From positions 434,001-498,000 of the forward strand of contig JABTTQ020002551.1 in the NCBI GenBank assembly GCA_016081115.2: a stretch of DNA of 64,000 nt, written 5' to 3'. This document shows, piece after piece, positions 43,103 to 55,600 of the stretch. How positions within the stretch are numbered: the stretch's first letter is position 1; each line of letters begins with the position of its first letter. Both the position numbers and the translations under genes were made by a program. The notes below the pieces were generated by a model. The model had not been told where the DNA came from. It saw only the letters and a program-made list of their open reading frames with translations, and did no database searches. The stretch is from Rehmannia glutinosa. Lineage: Eukaryota; Streptophyta; Magnoliopsida; Lamiales; Orobanchaceae.

Positions 43103-44693
43103 TGTAAGTCCAGCGGCTACGATAATCTAGAGGGGGTGAATAGATTATCTCCATCTTTTCGATTTCGCCCTCTTTTTAAAACCGAATGCTCAAATACAAT
43201 AATAAAGGTGCGGAATATAAACAACACACGTCGATTTAAAGAGGTTCAACCCACCTAGGGCCTAATCCTCTACCACCCCAAAGTATATCAGGGATGGATT
43301 TCAAAGAAAAAGAATTTTATTAATTACCAAAATTAATACAAATTCAACTTACAACACCTTGAAGAGCACCACACTCTTCTTCAACACCACCTTTGGAGAT
43401 TACCACAATCTCCCTTTGAAGATTACCACAATCTCCCTTTGAAGATTACCACAATCTTCCTTCAACGGCACCTTTGAAGATCACCACAATCTTCAATCTT
43501 GAAGAATACCAAATTCTTCAACACCTCAAGAGCACCACACTCTTGAAATACCTATCACCTAGATCACCCAAGTGTATTCTTACCACAAGAATACTCACAA
43601 GGATATCTTGTGTTTGGTTGATGAATTACAATCAAGATTACACTTTGAAAAATATTACAACTCAAAAGTGCAAGTGTAATCAAGAATGAAAGCCTAGACC
43701 TCAAGATGTGAAAGTGATAGTACTTAGGCTATTACAACAAGAATGTTGAAATGAATAACAAAGATTATGTGCTTGTGATATCTCTTGTTGTTTGTATCAA
43801 GTCTTGTGTTTGATCCCTCAAGCTTTCATCTATTTATAGGAGAGCCTTCAAATTTGAATTCCAACATAGGCTCCTCCAAAGGCTCCTCCAAAGGCTCCTC
43901 CAACATAGGCTCCTTCATGGGCTCCTCCATGTTTTCTTTTGTCTACAAATAAGACAAAGAGATTAAAATAAATATGGTTGTCTCATAAGGATACAAAAAT
44001 CAGATTATAGAACAATCCCACATTTTAAGGAAGAATGGTCTCACTGACAACGGTTATATTTTTCTTTGTCAAACTAAAGAGGCGACGGTCGCACGAGAAA
44101 TAGAGTTTGAAACATATAGCACCAAATTAACACAGGCGGCGTAGGTCGAAGTGCACCTCGACCGGTCGAGCCTATGTGCAACCGGTTTGAACAATTTTGA
44201 GAGTTCTCAAGTTTCGTTTCACGAAACTTGTTCCCAGTGCAGTCGGCTCACGGTCGGCCGGTCGACCTCCTCAATGACAAGTTGTCCGATTTTTATCAAA
44301 AATAAACCTCAAGAAATACTCCAAAAAATTCGTAAAAACATTTTAAACCGATTGGGAGTATTTAGGACAACATTAGAAATATAGTTTTGAAGAAATAAAA
44401 CATTTACACAAAAAGTGTTGTCCGATATAAATTCAATAAATACTCCAAAAAATAGTAGAAACATTTTAGATCAATTGGGAGTATTAGGACAACATAGTTT
44501 CAATGTAAAAACTTATTGTCTTAAAAACATTAAATGTGTTGTCCAATTTTTATCGAAAATAAACTTGATGAAATACTCCGAAAAATATTAAAACCCTTTT
44601 AAAACATTTAGGAGTATTTGGACAACCTTTAAAAACATTGTTTTGGTGTAAAATCAAAATCATCAAAATCATGATAAAACCATTTATCAAACA
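43103..44693 (-). repeat. 5' LTR of copia element
   Basis: The LTR is 1591 bp, starting TGTTTGATAAATGG (44693) and ending CTTACA (43103) on the minus strand. It is 56 bp shorter than the 3' copy, mainly because the minisatellite has fewer units. Confidence 0.9.
43829..43839 (-). promoter_or_regulatory. TATA box in copia 5' LTR
   Basis: The minus strand reads CCTATAAATAG. Transcription would start about 25-30 bases downstream, near 43800, leaving the minisatellite in the leader. Confidence 0.7.
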
Positions 44694-44698
44694 CCAGG
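44694..44698. repeat. Right target duplication of copia element
   Basis: CCAGG (CCTGG on the minus strand) lies within the FD-PGS codons of the gypsy protease. Confidence 0.55.
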
Positions 44699-45891
44699 TC
44701 GAACAATATTTTAGCGTAGTGGTTAGATACTAGAAGCGTGCCTTCGACCACGTCTGTTGCCTCCGGAGCCTCTGTCCGGCTAGTGCAAATGCTCGGCGGG
44801 CATCCTTGCCCGATTCCCTGGCCGTTTCCTGGCTTATGTGGTTGCGTTTGTTTAGATCGGTCATTGTACTTGGCAATCTTGCGGTAGTCTTGATTACTAC
44901 CACAGCGCAAACACCTTCCTTGTTTACGCCAACGATTGTCGGCGGTATGTCCGGTTTTTGGCAATGTGCACACTCTTGACCCGGCTTTCCTTGACTTTGG
45001 TCTCTTTCTTTGTCTGCATTCTGTTAATCTGGTCCTTCTGAAATTTAGCAGGCGGTTTAGATGGCTGTCCCCACTGTCCTCTTAAGACCGTTCGATGGCC
45101 TATTCTGCTGAATCATCTCAATACGGTTTAGTCCCGACTCAATGCAGAGAGCCGCTTTACGCGGCCGAGTAGGTTGCGATTCAACGATCAACAACTGTTT
45201 TACGAAGTTCGATTTCAATCCTCGAGTGAACTTGTAAAGCTTATCTTCTTGATCTTGATTGTCCCCGAGCATACTTGGACAATCGGTGAAATTGAACTCG
45301 ATTGAGCCACAGTCAGGTTCCTTGCCTCAATATATGGAATTCATCCCGGCGTGCTTCCTTCACGACACTGGGAATATCTTGTTCATTGAACTCAGCCAAG
45401 AAATTTCTCCATGATCCGATTACCCGTCCCTGTTCCCATCTCCTTTCAACCGCCTCCCAGTCTCTAAGCGGCCCGATTCCATTTTAAATACGAGTGTGAC
45501 TCTGCTCGTCGGAGTATTGAAGAGCATTAAAGATATTTTCTAGCTTCTCTATCCATTCTTCCGCTTTCACATCGTCGGCTCCCCAAGAAGGTTGGTGGGT
45601 CGAACCGCAGAATCGCTCCAATGTGCGATCGTTCGCCTCTCGGGCGGGTTCGGGAGCACGGGGTTGAGGCTCGCTGTTGCCTCATAAACACCAAGATTTC
45701 TTTGCAAGGCTTGTGCGGTCGATTGTCTCCTGCAGCAGGTGGATGAGGTGGTGGTAATTCCCGAGGAGAGGGTACCGATCCCTAAGTACATCATCGTCTC
45801 CTCGTGAACGCGACGAGGTCTCCCACGCCCTCGATGTTCGCCATTCTGTATCTTGAAGCGTTAGTTGCGATTCGCGAGTAAATGAATACAA
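44699..45891 (-). pseudogene. Gypsy gag and start of protease
   Basis: Frames from about 45891 contain VKAEEWIEKLENIFNALQYS near 45550, WRNFLAEFNEQDIPSVVKEA near 45390, YKFTRGLKSNFVKQLLIVES near 45240, a knuckle-like QGRCLRCGSNQDYRKIA (44920; His and last Cys not in place) and finally ATDVVEGTLLVSNHYAKILF just before the copia insertion at the protease active-site Asp. This is the usual gag-knuckle-protease order. Stops occur near 45480 and 45310. Confidence 0.8.
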
Positions 45892-46210
45892 TAATTATTC
45901 ACGTAAAACAAGAGATATCGCAGGGAAAGAAACAACAAATACAAGGCGGACTAGTCAAAGGTAAAGGAAAGATAAGAAGAGAATAAGGAAGAATGAATAA
46001 GGAAATCATTCAAGAATCAACTAGGTCAAGACAAGTATGATTATGAAATCTCAAAGTATGCGTTCTAACTTAGTTCAATATCAATAAGACGGTTCTATGC
46101 CAATTTGAAATCGATTTCACACTTAATTAGTCAACTCGCGACACTACCCAAAACACGCATCGAGGGTCTATCACGGGTCGGCTCGGTGTAAGTTTCCATC
46201 TTACTAGCCG
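45892..46210 (-). other. Gypsy untranslated leader
   Basis: Between PBS and gag. The first ~60 bases (GAGCTCGGCTAGTAAGATGG...CACCGAGCCGACCC on the minus strand) resemble the internal start of the non-autonomous element at 22171. Confidence 0.6.
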
Positions 46211-46222
46211 AGCTCGATACCA
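46211..46222 (-). other. Gypsy primer binding site
   Basis: TGGTATCGAGCT on the minus strand, 7 bases after the LTR end. It is the initiator tRNA-Met site with one A missing, as in the copia element. Confidence 0.75.
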
Positions 46223-48908
46223 CTCTTCTTGTCACGCCCCAAACGGGACGCGACGAACGATCCACAACTTAAATACAATAACCAAATAGTCCAGACAAAT
46301 ATCAACGAGAACCCAATGAGATAGAGTCTAAATAGCAGCGGAAATAAAATAACAAGTACAAGTTATAACTTAAGTTCCAACAAAATCCAAATACATCCAA
46401 CATAATAACCTGAATAAGTTTACAGGCCAAACTAAAACAAAATGTAAAGTACAATACCCAAATCTTAATAGTCAAAGGGTCCTACGCCCTTAAATTTTAG
46501 TCAAAGAGAGAAAAGAGTAGCAGGATAAACGGGAGTCCAACATCAATAGAAGTACATGAAATAAGAACGATCATCAGTAAAAAGATGCAAGATCGACAGG
46601 CGGGACGAGGGTCATCAATCGTGGGCGGTTCGAAATCTTCAATATAGTCCCCATCTAAAGGTTAGAAAACGGTGAGGATGAGACGAGAAATCTCGGTGGA
46701 TGGGGTGATCGTGTGCAAGTGTGGCGCAATATAGTTAATGTGAGAAAACAGATTATATGAAAACGCGTGAGTATGATGCATGGATTCACACGGTTTAAGC
46801 GGCGTGATAAAATATTTAAATAATATACTTATACGATTCATGAAAAGCAGTTCATGGTCACACAGCACTATGTGATTGATCCAAGACAGGTAGGATTGCG
46901 TGCGAAAGTGTAACGCCAATCCTATGCAAGGAAAATAATGGTTGCGTCGCAGTTTGTAGCGCCAACCAATGCAAAACAGTAAGCGGTTGCATACGGAAAT
47001 GTAACGCCAACCAAAAGCGGGCCGATAACTCCGGAATCGTGTGGATCGGACAGCGATTCATTCGTTCTTCCTTGTAACTCCCGGTCAAGTATGGTCAAGA
47101 CCGGCACCTTATCGCTCCGTAGGCAAAGACAAAATCACAAAGTGGAGCTTGCAAGGCTCGGATCGTCATAATCATGATTATACCTCAAGATCTACGACCC
47201 GCTTCCCTTGGACAAACTCCGTCTCTCGGTTGCGGGATTAGGGCGATGGGGCGGAAGAGTGGAATAGTAGCCGAGCTGCCGGTTACACCCCCGACGTATC
47301 CATTCCAAGCTGTGAGCTCGATACACCAAGTTGACTTAGGCAGGAAATTAATTACAAGTGCTGCGATCAACCAGCAATGAGTATTATTGATTCAGGAAGC
47401 GATTTTAGGAAAATTTTGAAAAGCGCGAGTGGTAATTATGGCGTTGGTGGAGTTTTTGGATGAAGATAATTATCGGAAGGATAAGAAACCTTCGATATCT
47501 TGAAAGATTAGGTGGAACATAGGTCCCATTATAGATTCAAAATCGCAAAGGAAGTCGCACCGCTGATAGGGGTTAATCGGTCAAATTGATCCGATAAGTC
47601 AAGGGTTTTGGGAAAGTAAAAATATTTTAATTAAATCTCCAAGTCAGAGGGTCCAGGGCTATTTTAGTAAAAGAGAAAATAATTTGAGTTAGGTCCTTTA
47701 TAAAGGGAAATTGTAATTTAGCCCCGTTTTGTAAAAACCAACACTTTTGGGGTTAAAAATTGAATAAATAAATATCCCGACCTTGAAAAATTAAGAGGTC
47801 AGTTCTTAAATTCTCAAAATTGTCCAGATATTCAGGTTTTTAAAGTTTTGAGGTCGAGTTTTTATAAAATTCTCACATTGGCCCCAAATTTGTAAAAATT
47901 GCCAATTCGGACCTTAAGTTTTAAAAATTCGGAACTCACAAACCGGAAGGGATTTTAATGTGATTCCAGTTGGAAAATGTCGCTAAGGTTAGTAGGATAT
48001 TGGGACAAAAGTAGTTTTTAAAAGAAATATGTGTAGGTCCTTTAACTTTTGAAAATATCATTTTTGTCCCATTTTGAAAGAATTGCCTTTAAGGCTTTTA
48101 GGGGTCCAATTGTTATGAAATTTGAACCTTGGGTCCAAAATATAATTAAGTTATAGTTAAGTTAGTATTTCCAGGTGCATGGGCTGCATAAGTCCTGGAA
48201 ATTTCATTTGGGTCCTCAAGTTTAGTATTTTACACATTAGTCCCTCAATTTTAGAAAAATTGTTTTCCAAGCCCTAACCACTTGGATTTTTGGAATACTT
48301 TTAAAATATGTAATTCCCAGTACCTTAAGAGTAAAAATTTCAAATTTTAAAGTTAAGGTCTGGTACAGTTTCAAAATTTGCAAAGTAGCCCTTAAACTTT
48401 CAAAATTTTATAATCTAGTCCTTGGGCTTTTAAAGGTTGATTTTATTTATCTTAAAACTATTAAAACTTTATTAAAATGTCCAAAAGTCATTTTCGAACC
48501 TGAGTACAGTCCCAATTTTCGAAATTTGCAGAGGGGTCCTTTAACTTTCATTTTCTTGCAATCTAGTCCACCAACTTTTCATTTTTACATTTTCAAGTCC
48601 AAAATTGAAATTTAATCAATTATGCTCGACTTTTCCAGGTTATAAGGCATCCAAGACATAGATTTTAAAGATCATACACATGCATGTCCAATACATACAA
48701 GAATTCATCAATTAAAACAATAAAGTGTACATGCATGCACCTAAAATTCAATAAATAGCAATTTTGAGCAACTCTTGAGAATTTTCATGATTTGATACAT
48801 AAAATTGACATGCAATACATAGATTATATATCTCAAGGGCTCATGATCAAAATTCTACATGCATTTTAATAAAAACACCTAGAAGTTGGAAAGTATTTTT
48901 CCACCCAC

Positions 48909-48978
48909 CTTAAAATTGGAAATTGTGAAATAAAAGGATAATTTCACAATTTTTTGATGAGGTCACTTAGGTCAGCCC
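48909..48978 (-). other. Exon-like module 2 in LTR
   Basis: 70 nt from GGGCTGACCTAAGTG to TTTTAAG|GTGGGTGG. Upstream on the minus strand a CTAACTC branch-point-like site and TTCTTGACTTAG acceptor are present. Confidence 0.5.
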
Positions 48979-49075
48979 CTAAGTCAAGAAATATCAAAAA
49001 TTTGGAGTTAGAAAAATGAGAGAAAAATTAAAGAGAAAAGAATGAGATAAGGAAATTGGAAAGACTACACTTTAC

Positions 49076-49159
49076 CTTGTGTAGTATGTGATTTGAAACT
49101 AGTTGGAGCTTCAAATTTGGAGATTTTGGTTCAACTCCAAAATCACTTAAGGTCAGCCC
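49076..49159 (-). other. Exon-like module 1 in LTR
   Basis: 84 nt from GGGCTGACCTTAAGTG to ACACAAG|GTAAAGTG on the minus strand. Confidence 0.5.
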
Positions 49160-50519
49160 CTATTTCTCAAAAATTAAAAAGGGGTGTTAAAATTTGAAAA
49201 AAATAGAAGGAAGAGGAAAGAAGGGTTCTAGTGTCCAATTCTTACCTTGTAGTCCAATTTTCTCTACTAGTTATTCTTCAAGTCTTCAAGTTTCATCACC
49301 ATGCATGCATGTCTCCAAGTGGTCTTCTAAGTACCTCAAAATTCAAAATATAAACTTAAGTTAAAAGAAGAAGGTGATGAGTAGGAAGAATTTAAGTTGA
49401 ATTGAGGAGTGAAATTTCTTACTTTGAGAAAGAAGGTGTTCGAATTTTTGAGTTTTAAGTGGTAAGATTGTTTGTTTTGGTTTAGATGTTTGAAGAAAGG
49501 AAGTATGTTTGATGTTAGGAAGAAGATGTTCTAGGAGTTATGAAGATGGGTTTGAAGATGTAAAGGACTTGTGTTTGAATATTTGAAGATATGAAGAAGT
49601 GGTACTTGAAGATATGAAGAACTTATGTTGAAGATTTGAAGATGTGAAGAGTTGGTGTTTGAAGGTTTGAAGATATGAATGAATTTTGTTTGAAGATTTG
49701 AAGATGTGAATGAGGTTAGAGAGAAGTTAGAGAGAAGGAGGAGAATTTGCTTGAGAATTAAAATGTGTTGGATAAAATTTTTGATAAATGTTTTGTGCAA
49801 AATGGCCTCTTGGCCGTCCAAATGGGGGGAGAGAGGGAGAGATTTTTTTGTTAAATTTGTGTCTTGTAATTTGTCTCTTGCATGGAGACAAAAGGCAAGT
49901 CAAAGTATGGGATGAGAAGGAATGTTGGAAGACTTCCAACATGTCGGCAAAATTAATAATAAAGAATTGCAATGTATGAGATGATGTGTATAATATTTGA
50001 ATTAATGGTATAATTATACACAAGATGACTAATATAAGGTGTAAGTGTACAAGAGTTGGATGATATTTCTACTCCAAATCATCACCATGGCCGTCCACTA
50101 TGAGGGCAATATGGTAATTCCATATATTTTTTTGTCCCAAATTTAATGATAATAGATGAAATATATCAATCTCCAAAATATTTAGTGATTGCCTTGATCA
50201 CTTGTAAGTCTCATGATCACTTAATCTAAATCAAAATCTTAATTCTATAAGGTAAAAGTCTCCAAAATAAATAGTCTCTTAAAATTTTAAGGTGACTAAT
50301 AAATACAAAAATAGTAGTAATGATCAATCAAGTGATCATAAATGAGGAATGGAATTAATGATGATCATGATCACAAGTAATTAAATAAAATGAAATAAAA
50401 TACAAAATGTATATATTATTAATAATTACCCGTCAAAATGACGCGGTAAAATAGTCGATCAAAAGTATAAACAACAATAAGGTTCAACTAATAGCTTCGG
50501 AAAAAATCGGGGCTTCACA

Positions 50520-50524
50520 CAAAT
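50520..50524. repeat. Right target site duplication of the complete gypsy element
   Basis: CAAAT is identical to 29346-29350. Confidence 0.9.
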
Positions 50525-50547
50525 AGGGTAAAAAAAACCGCCCTTTT
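50525..50547. mobile_element. MITE-like inverted-repeat element, right tip
   Basis: AGGGTAAAAAAAACCGCCC is the inverted counterpart of the left tip at 28806; GCATT follows at 50548-50552. Confidence 0.45.
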
Positions 50548-50588
50548 GCATTTCGATTTGCAAGTTTTAAAGCAGGAGGCTTAGTCTA

Positions 50589-52487
50589 CTAGTGAAAAAA
50601 TTCACTTTTCGTTCCATTAGATTTGCCCCTAATGGTTTTAGTCTCATAACTTGAAAATAGTCTCATAAGATTGTTCTTGTCACACAAATGGTCCCGCCTT
50701 TAGTAAATAAACGATCAAACATGTTAAATTGAAAGTTAAATCTAGGGATGGCAATGGGGCGGGTCGGTAAGGACTCAAACCCGTCTCGTGCCTAGGATGG
50801 GGTGGGTCGATTGTTGTGGGTCACGGGACGAGTCCGTCCGTCGCGAGGGCGGGGTGGGGCGGGTGACCGTTTTGCCCCGTTTTAAATTTAATTAAATTTG
50901 AAAAATGAAAAAAATATGAAAAATAATATATATTTATAAAATATATTTTACAAAGTTTATTATTATTAGTTTATAAATATTAAATATAATATAAGAGTAC
51001 ATAAAAATTATCTTATAACATATATTATATATGTAAAATATATATTAAAATATATTTTAAAACTAAAAATTCTAGGTGGGGTGGGCGGGGCGGGTACCGC
51101 GGGGCGGAAGTGATACCAAGACCTGCCCGCCCCGCCTTGAGTCGCAGGCGGCGGGCGACCCAAAAGATTAGGGCCGAGTTGGTACCCCGAGTCGAGCAAA
51201 ATTGACATCCCTAGTTAAACGCAATTGAGACTAAAAGTGAGAACAATGGGAGTAAACTTATCGGTACTCACTCTAATGGGACCAAAAGTAAATTTTTCTG
51301 TAAAAACTAAATATAACTAATAATCATTTTAAAAAATATATTATCACTAAATTTACTTTTTTAGTTACTATAATTAAAAAATTAACAAGTAAATTAAATA
51401 AAAAAAATTATAATTCAACTTATATAAAATAAATTTTCGGACAATAATTTTTAAAAATAGTTGTTAATTAAATTTTTTTGTGAATGTGTAGCACAAAAAA
51501 AAAAGATGAAATACATGCATCATTTATTTTAATAAAATAATTAACAAATTAGATGTTAATTATTTTTTTTTTTTGTGAATGTCTAATACGAAAAAAAAAG
51601 ATCAAATACATTCATATATACCCAGTACATATATGTGTATATATGTAAAGTTTTATTTTGTTTTTGGAGGAAATGTAAAGTTTGATTTTAAAAAATAAAA
51701 AATAAAAATATAATATTTGAAAATAAAAAAATGTGAGCTAGGTTAGAGTTACTAAAATATTTTTAATAGTATTTATAATTTAACCATACTAAAATATTTT
51801 CAATAGTATTTTTCTAAAAAATTTAAAAATAATTCCTATATTTAAAAATTATGAAATTGTTTAATATCGCGAGCTTTTTTATTTTATTGATAGTTTAATT
51901 ACATATATTTTCCATTACGTAAATGTGATTTTTGTAATTATTTATATTTTCAAAATCAATAAGTGATTTAAACTAAAAAACAATACAGGAAAATTATTTG
52001 TTCTTTCTATATATTTTAAATAATAAATTTTGTTTTAGTTAAATAAAACGCACTAGAAAAAGATATTTTTTAGGAAAATATGTGAAGGACAGAGATTTTT
52101 TTTTGGCTTTCAAGTAGGACATTGACATCATTAATTTAAATAAATAACTAAAAATATAAAATCTAAAATAATTTTATTATCAATAATATTAAATTTAACC
52201 AAAAACAAATAATGAGGCCTTTTTGGTTAAAAATTTAACTTTGGTATCCTATGGGACCATTTTTGGCTTTAAAAATTTTACATTGATGGCCTATGGGACT
52301 ATTTTTGTCATCAATAACGGTTTCCATTAATTTTTTTAATGGAGCAACACCAGATTTTCAGTTTCCATGTCCAATGGGACTATTTTAGTGAATATATCGA
52401 TTTGGGACTAAAAGTGAGTCTAATGGGACTACAATCATCATTGGGCAAGTCTAATGGGACCAAAAGTGAATCTTTCTCGTTTACTAG
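50589..52487. mobile_element. Inverted-repeat-bounded DNA element region
   Basis: The left edge CTAGTGAAAAAATTCACTTT followed by CCATTAGATTTGCCC is mirrored at 52420-52487 (GGGCAAGTCTAATGGGACC, AAAGTGAATC, TTACTAG). A third related end lies at 51222-51305, so this may be two nested relatives. The interior is AT-rich with no coding capacity. I found no clear target duplication. Confidence 0.45.
50743..51213. mobile_element. hAT-like MITE
   Basis: 471 bp with terminal TAGGGATGGCAAT and ATTGACATCCCTA and flanking 8-mers GTTAAATC and GTTAAACG (six of eight positions alike). The ends are G-rich (GGGGCGGGT-type) on both sides, and the middle is AT-rich. TAGGGATGGCAA ends are typical of plant hAT MITEs. 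Confidence 0.7.
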
Positions 52488-52598
52488 CCATCACAACGAT
52501 TTAACTCTCTTGTAGGAAGGAGATTTTGCATTCTAACCCACACGCGCACTCCATCAAAATGTCACTAGGGCATATGCAAGCTAGTGAAAGACTTGGTA
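52488..52598. other. Short unassigned flank
   Basis: No recognised content; continues at 58411 when the LTR insertion is removed. Confidence 0.3.
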
Positions 52599-52603
52599 GG
52601 AAC
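52599..52603. repeat. Left target duplication of LTR remnant
   Basis: GGAAC is identical to 58406-58410. Confidence 0.85.
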
Positions 52604-55600
52604 TCTCACGCCCCAAACGCGATGCGACGACGATCAATCACTTAAACAGAAATAAATCCAATATTCTAGAAAACGATGCAACAATCCCAAGTGAAACAAG
52701 GTCTAAAGCGCGGAAAACTACAAGACGAAGACGATTACGAATACATCCCAACAACCAAATAGCTTACGAGTCGAACTAGGAAATAAAGTACACATCATAT
52801 CACCGGCTTAAGTGTCAAGCGCGTCTACACCCTTAAATTATAGTCGAGAATGCAAAGAAAATAAAAGACTACAACGGGGAGTAAAATAAAGGAAAACTTG
52901 AGTCCAAACAACATAGATAACGATAGGAAGTAAGTCCAACGGATAGAGAACGAGAATTCAATCAAGGCGGGTTCAAACTTCTTCGACAAAATCTTCTTCT
53001 AAGGTTAGAAAACGAGGAGGGGTGAGATAGAAATCTCGGTGGATGGGGTGATTGTGTGCAAGTGTGGCGTAATGTATATAGTTAATGCGAGAAATTTAGT
53101 TGTATGAAAACGCGTGAGAGATGATGCATGATTTCACACACAATCTACAATCGTCGTGATAAATATATTTAAGTAATATACTTATACGATTAAGAAAATA
53201 GTTAAGTAGTCAGCGGGCACTATGGTCAGCAGACAGGAGGATTGCATACGGTTTGTAACGCCAATCTATGCAAGACAAGTAAGCGATTGCGTCACGTATT
53301 TGTAGCGCCAACCTATGCAATACAAGTAGCGATTCGCGTCACGGATTTGTAAGCGCTAACCAAAGCGGGTCCGATTAACTCGAATCGTGTGGATGGACAC
53401 AACGATTCCTTCGTTCTTCCTTGTAACTCCCGAGCAAGATGGTCTAAGACTGTCACCTTATCGCAGCATAAGCAAAGACAAAATCCACAATGGAGCTAGC
53501 AAGGCTCGGATTTGTCATAATCATGATTATACCTCAAGTACTACGACCCGCTTCCCTTGGACAAACTCCGTCCCTCGATTTGCGGGATTAGGGCGATGGG
53601 GCGAAGAGTGGAATAGTAGTCGAGCTGCTCGGTTCCATCCCCGATGTATCCATTCCGACCGTGAGCTCAACACACCAAGTTGACTCGGGACAGAAAGTAA
53701 GTACACGTTCGGGTAGTCAACCAGGAAGTCGAGTATTATTGATTTAGGGGAAGCGTTTTAGGAACGTTTTCGAAAATTTGTGAAAGCGATTATGGCATTG
53801 GTGGAGTTATTTGGATGAAGATAATTATCGAGAGGATAAGAAATCTTTAATATCTCGAAATATTAGGTGGAACATAAGTCCGTTATAGATTGAAATCGCA
53901 AGACGAGGAAGTCGCCCCACGATCGCGTATTAATCGGTCAAGACTATCCGATAATTCAGGGATTTTTGAGAAAATAAAATATTTTAATCAATAATTAAAG
54001 TCGGAGGGTCCATGGCTATTTCTTTAAAATAAAAATAATTTGATTTAGGTCCTTAAAAAAAAGAAAATTTACAATTAGCCCCGTTTTGTAAAAACCAATT
54101 CTTTTGGGGTTAAAATTGAATAAATAAATGTCCCGACCTTGAAATATTATGAGGTCAGTTCCTAAATTTTCTAAATTGTTCAGAGATTCAGGTTATCATA
54201 AAATTCTGACATTAGCCCCAAATTTGATAAAATTATCATTTTGGGCGCTAAGTTTAAAATAATTGGAACTCACAAACCGAAAGGGCTTTTAATGTGATTC
54301 CAGTTGTAAAATGTCAATAAGGTCGGTGGGATATTGAGACAAAAGCAGTTTTTAAAAGAAGCAAGTATAGGTCCCTTAACCTTTGAAAATCTCATTTTTG
54401 TCCCGTTTTGAAATAATTGCCTTTAAAGCTTTTAGGGGTCCAATTGTTATGAAATTTGAACTTTGGGTCCAAGATATAATTATGGTATAGTTAAATTAGT
54501 ATTCTTAGGTGCATGGACTGCACCATTCCTGAAAATTGTATTTTGGTCCTCAAGTTTAATCTTTTACAATTTGGTCCCTCAATTTATATAAAATTACTTT
54601 CCAAGCTCTAAACACTTGGATTTGTGGAATACACTTAAAATATGTTATATCCAGTACCTTAAGAGTTAAAATTTCAAATTTTAAAACTAGGGTCTGGTAC
54701 AGTTTCAAAAATTGCAAAATAGCCCTTAAACTTCTAAAATTTTACAATCTAGTCCTTGGGCTTTTAAGGGTTGATTTATTTATCTAAAAACTCTTAAAAC
54801 TTTATTAAAATATCAAAACATAATTTTTGAACCTGAGTTCAGTCCCAAAAATCGAAAATTACAGAGGGGTCCCTTAAGTTTTATTTTCTTGCAATTAAGT
54901 CCACCAACCTTCCATTTTTACATTTTAAGTCCAAAAGTTGAAATTTAATCAATTAGGCTCGACTTGTCCAGGTTATAAATCATTCAAAACATAGGTTTCA
55001 AGAGTCATACGCATACATATCCTTCTCATACAAAATTTCATCAAGTATAACAATAAAGTGTACATGTATGCCCTATTTTTCGATAAATCGCATTTTTGAG
55101 CAACACTTGAGAATTTTTCCAACTTGATACAAGAAAATAGCATGCAATACATAATATATATCTCAAGTGCTCAATAACAAAATACTACATGCATATTTTC
55201 AATTTAAAACACCTAGAAGTTGAAAGAATTTTTCCACCCACCTCGTAGTAGTTTCTCGGGTTGATCTAAAATGTGGTCTTCTTCCTTGAATCAACTTATT
55301 GACTAAAACTCTTGAAGATCAGCCCCTAAATGGTATCCAAACCATATTTTGGTGTTAAAATTAAAGTCTCAAGTCTAAAGAAAATATACTAGTACTAAAT
55401 GGTTACTACTCACCTTAATATCTTCAAGTAGTCTCAAAAATGGAAATTTTCCTTCAAGCCTCTAACCTCCACTTGAGATGATGTAGGTCAGCCCCTAAAC
55501 TCCAAAAATTTATATTCTTGAGTCAAAAATTAATTCTTCATGTTGTCAAGAGAAAAATACTAAAACCATAATTTTCTCACCTTAATAATATGTAATCTTG

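Larger units (their letters stand above)
36754..44693 (-). mobile_element. SIRE-like Ty1/copia element nested in the gypsy protease
   Basis: The element is 7.9 kb with two ~1.6-kb LTRs beginning TGTTTGATAAATGG and ending CTTACA on the minus strand. A PBS, gag with a CCHC knuckle, remnants of integrase and reverse transcriptase, and a polypurine tract (AAAAAGGGGGAGAT) follow in order. The 4.7-kb internal region is too short for a complete gag-pol, and protease plus most of the integrase are missing between 41637 and 40830. It is the youngest insertion of the nest by position. Confidence 0.85.
29351..50519 (-). mobile_element. Full-length Tekay-like Ty3/gypsy chromovirus
   Basis: The element is 21.2 kb including a nested 7.9-kb copia insertion, so about 13.2 kb on its own. 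It has two long LTRs, PBS, gag, protease, reverse transcriptase, RNase H, integrase, a chromodomain-like tail and a polypurine tract in canonical gypsy order, and a perfect 5-bp target duplication. The integrase tail (WEMEEDIRNQYPELF), initiator-tRNA PBS and long LTRs point to the Tekay/Del clade. LTRs are very similar in AT-rich parts, which suggests a fairly young insertion. Coding frames are interrupted. Confidence 0.9.
46230..50519 (-). repeat. 5' LTR of the complete gypsy element
   Basis: The LTR is 4290 bp, starting TGTGAAGCCCCGATTTTTTCC (50519) and ending GGGGCGTGACA (46230) on the minus strand. It retains both exon-like modules. The minisatellite region lies at about 49500-49720. Confidence 0.9.
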
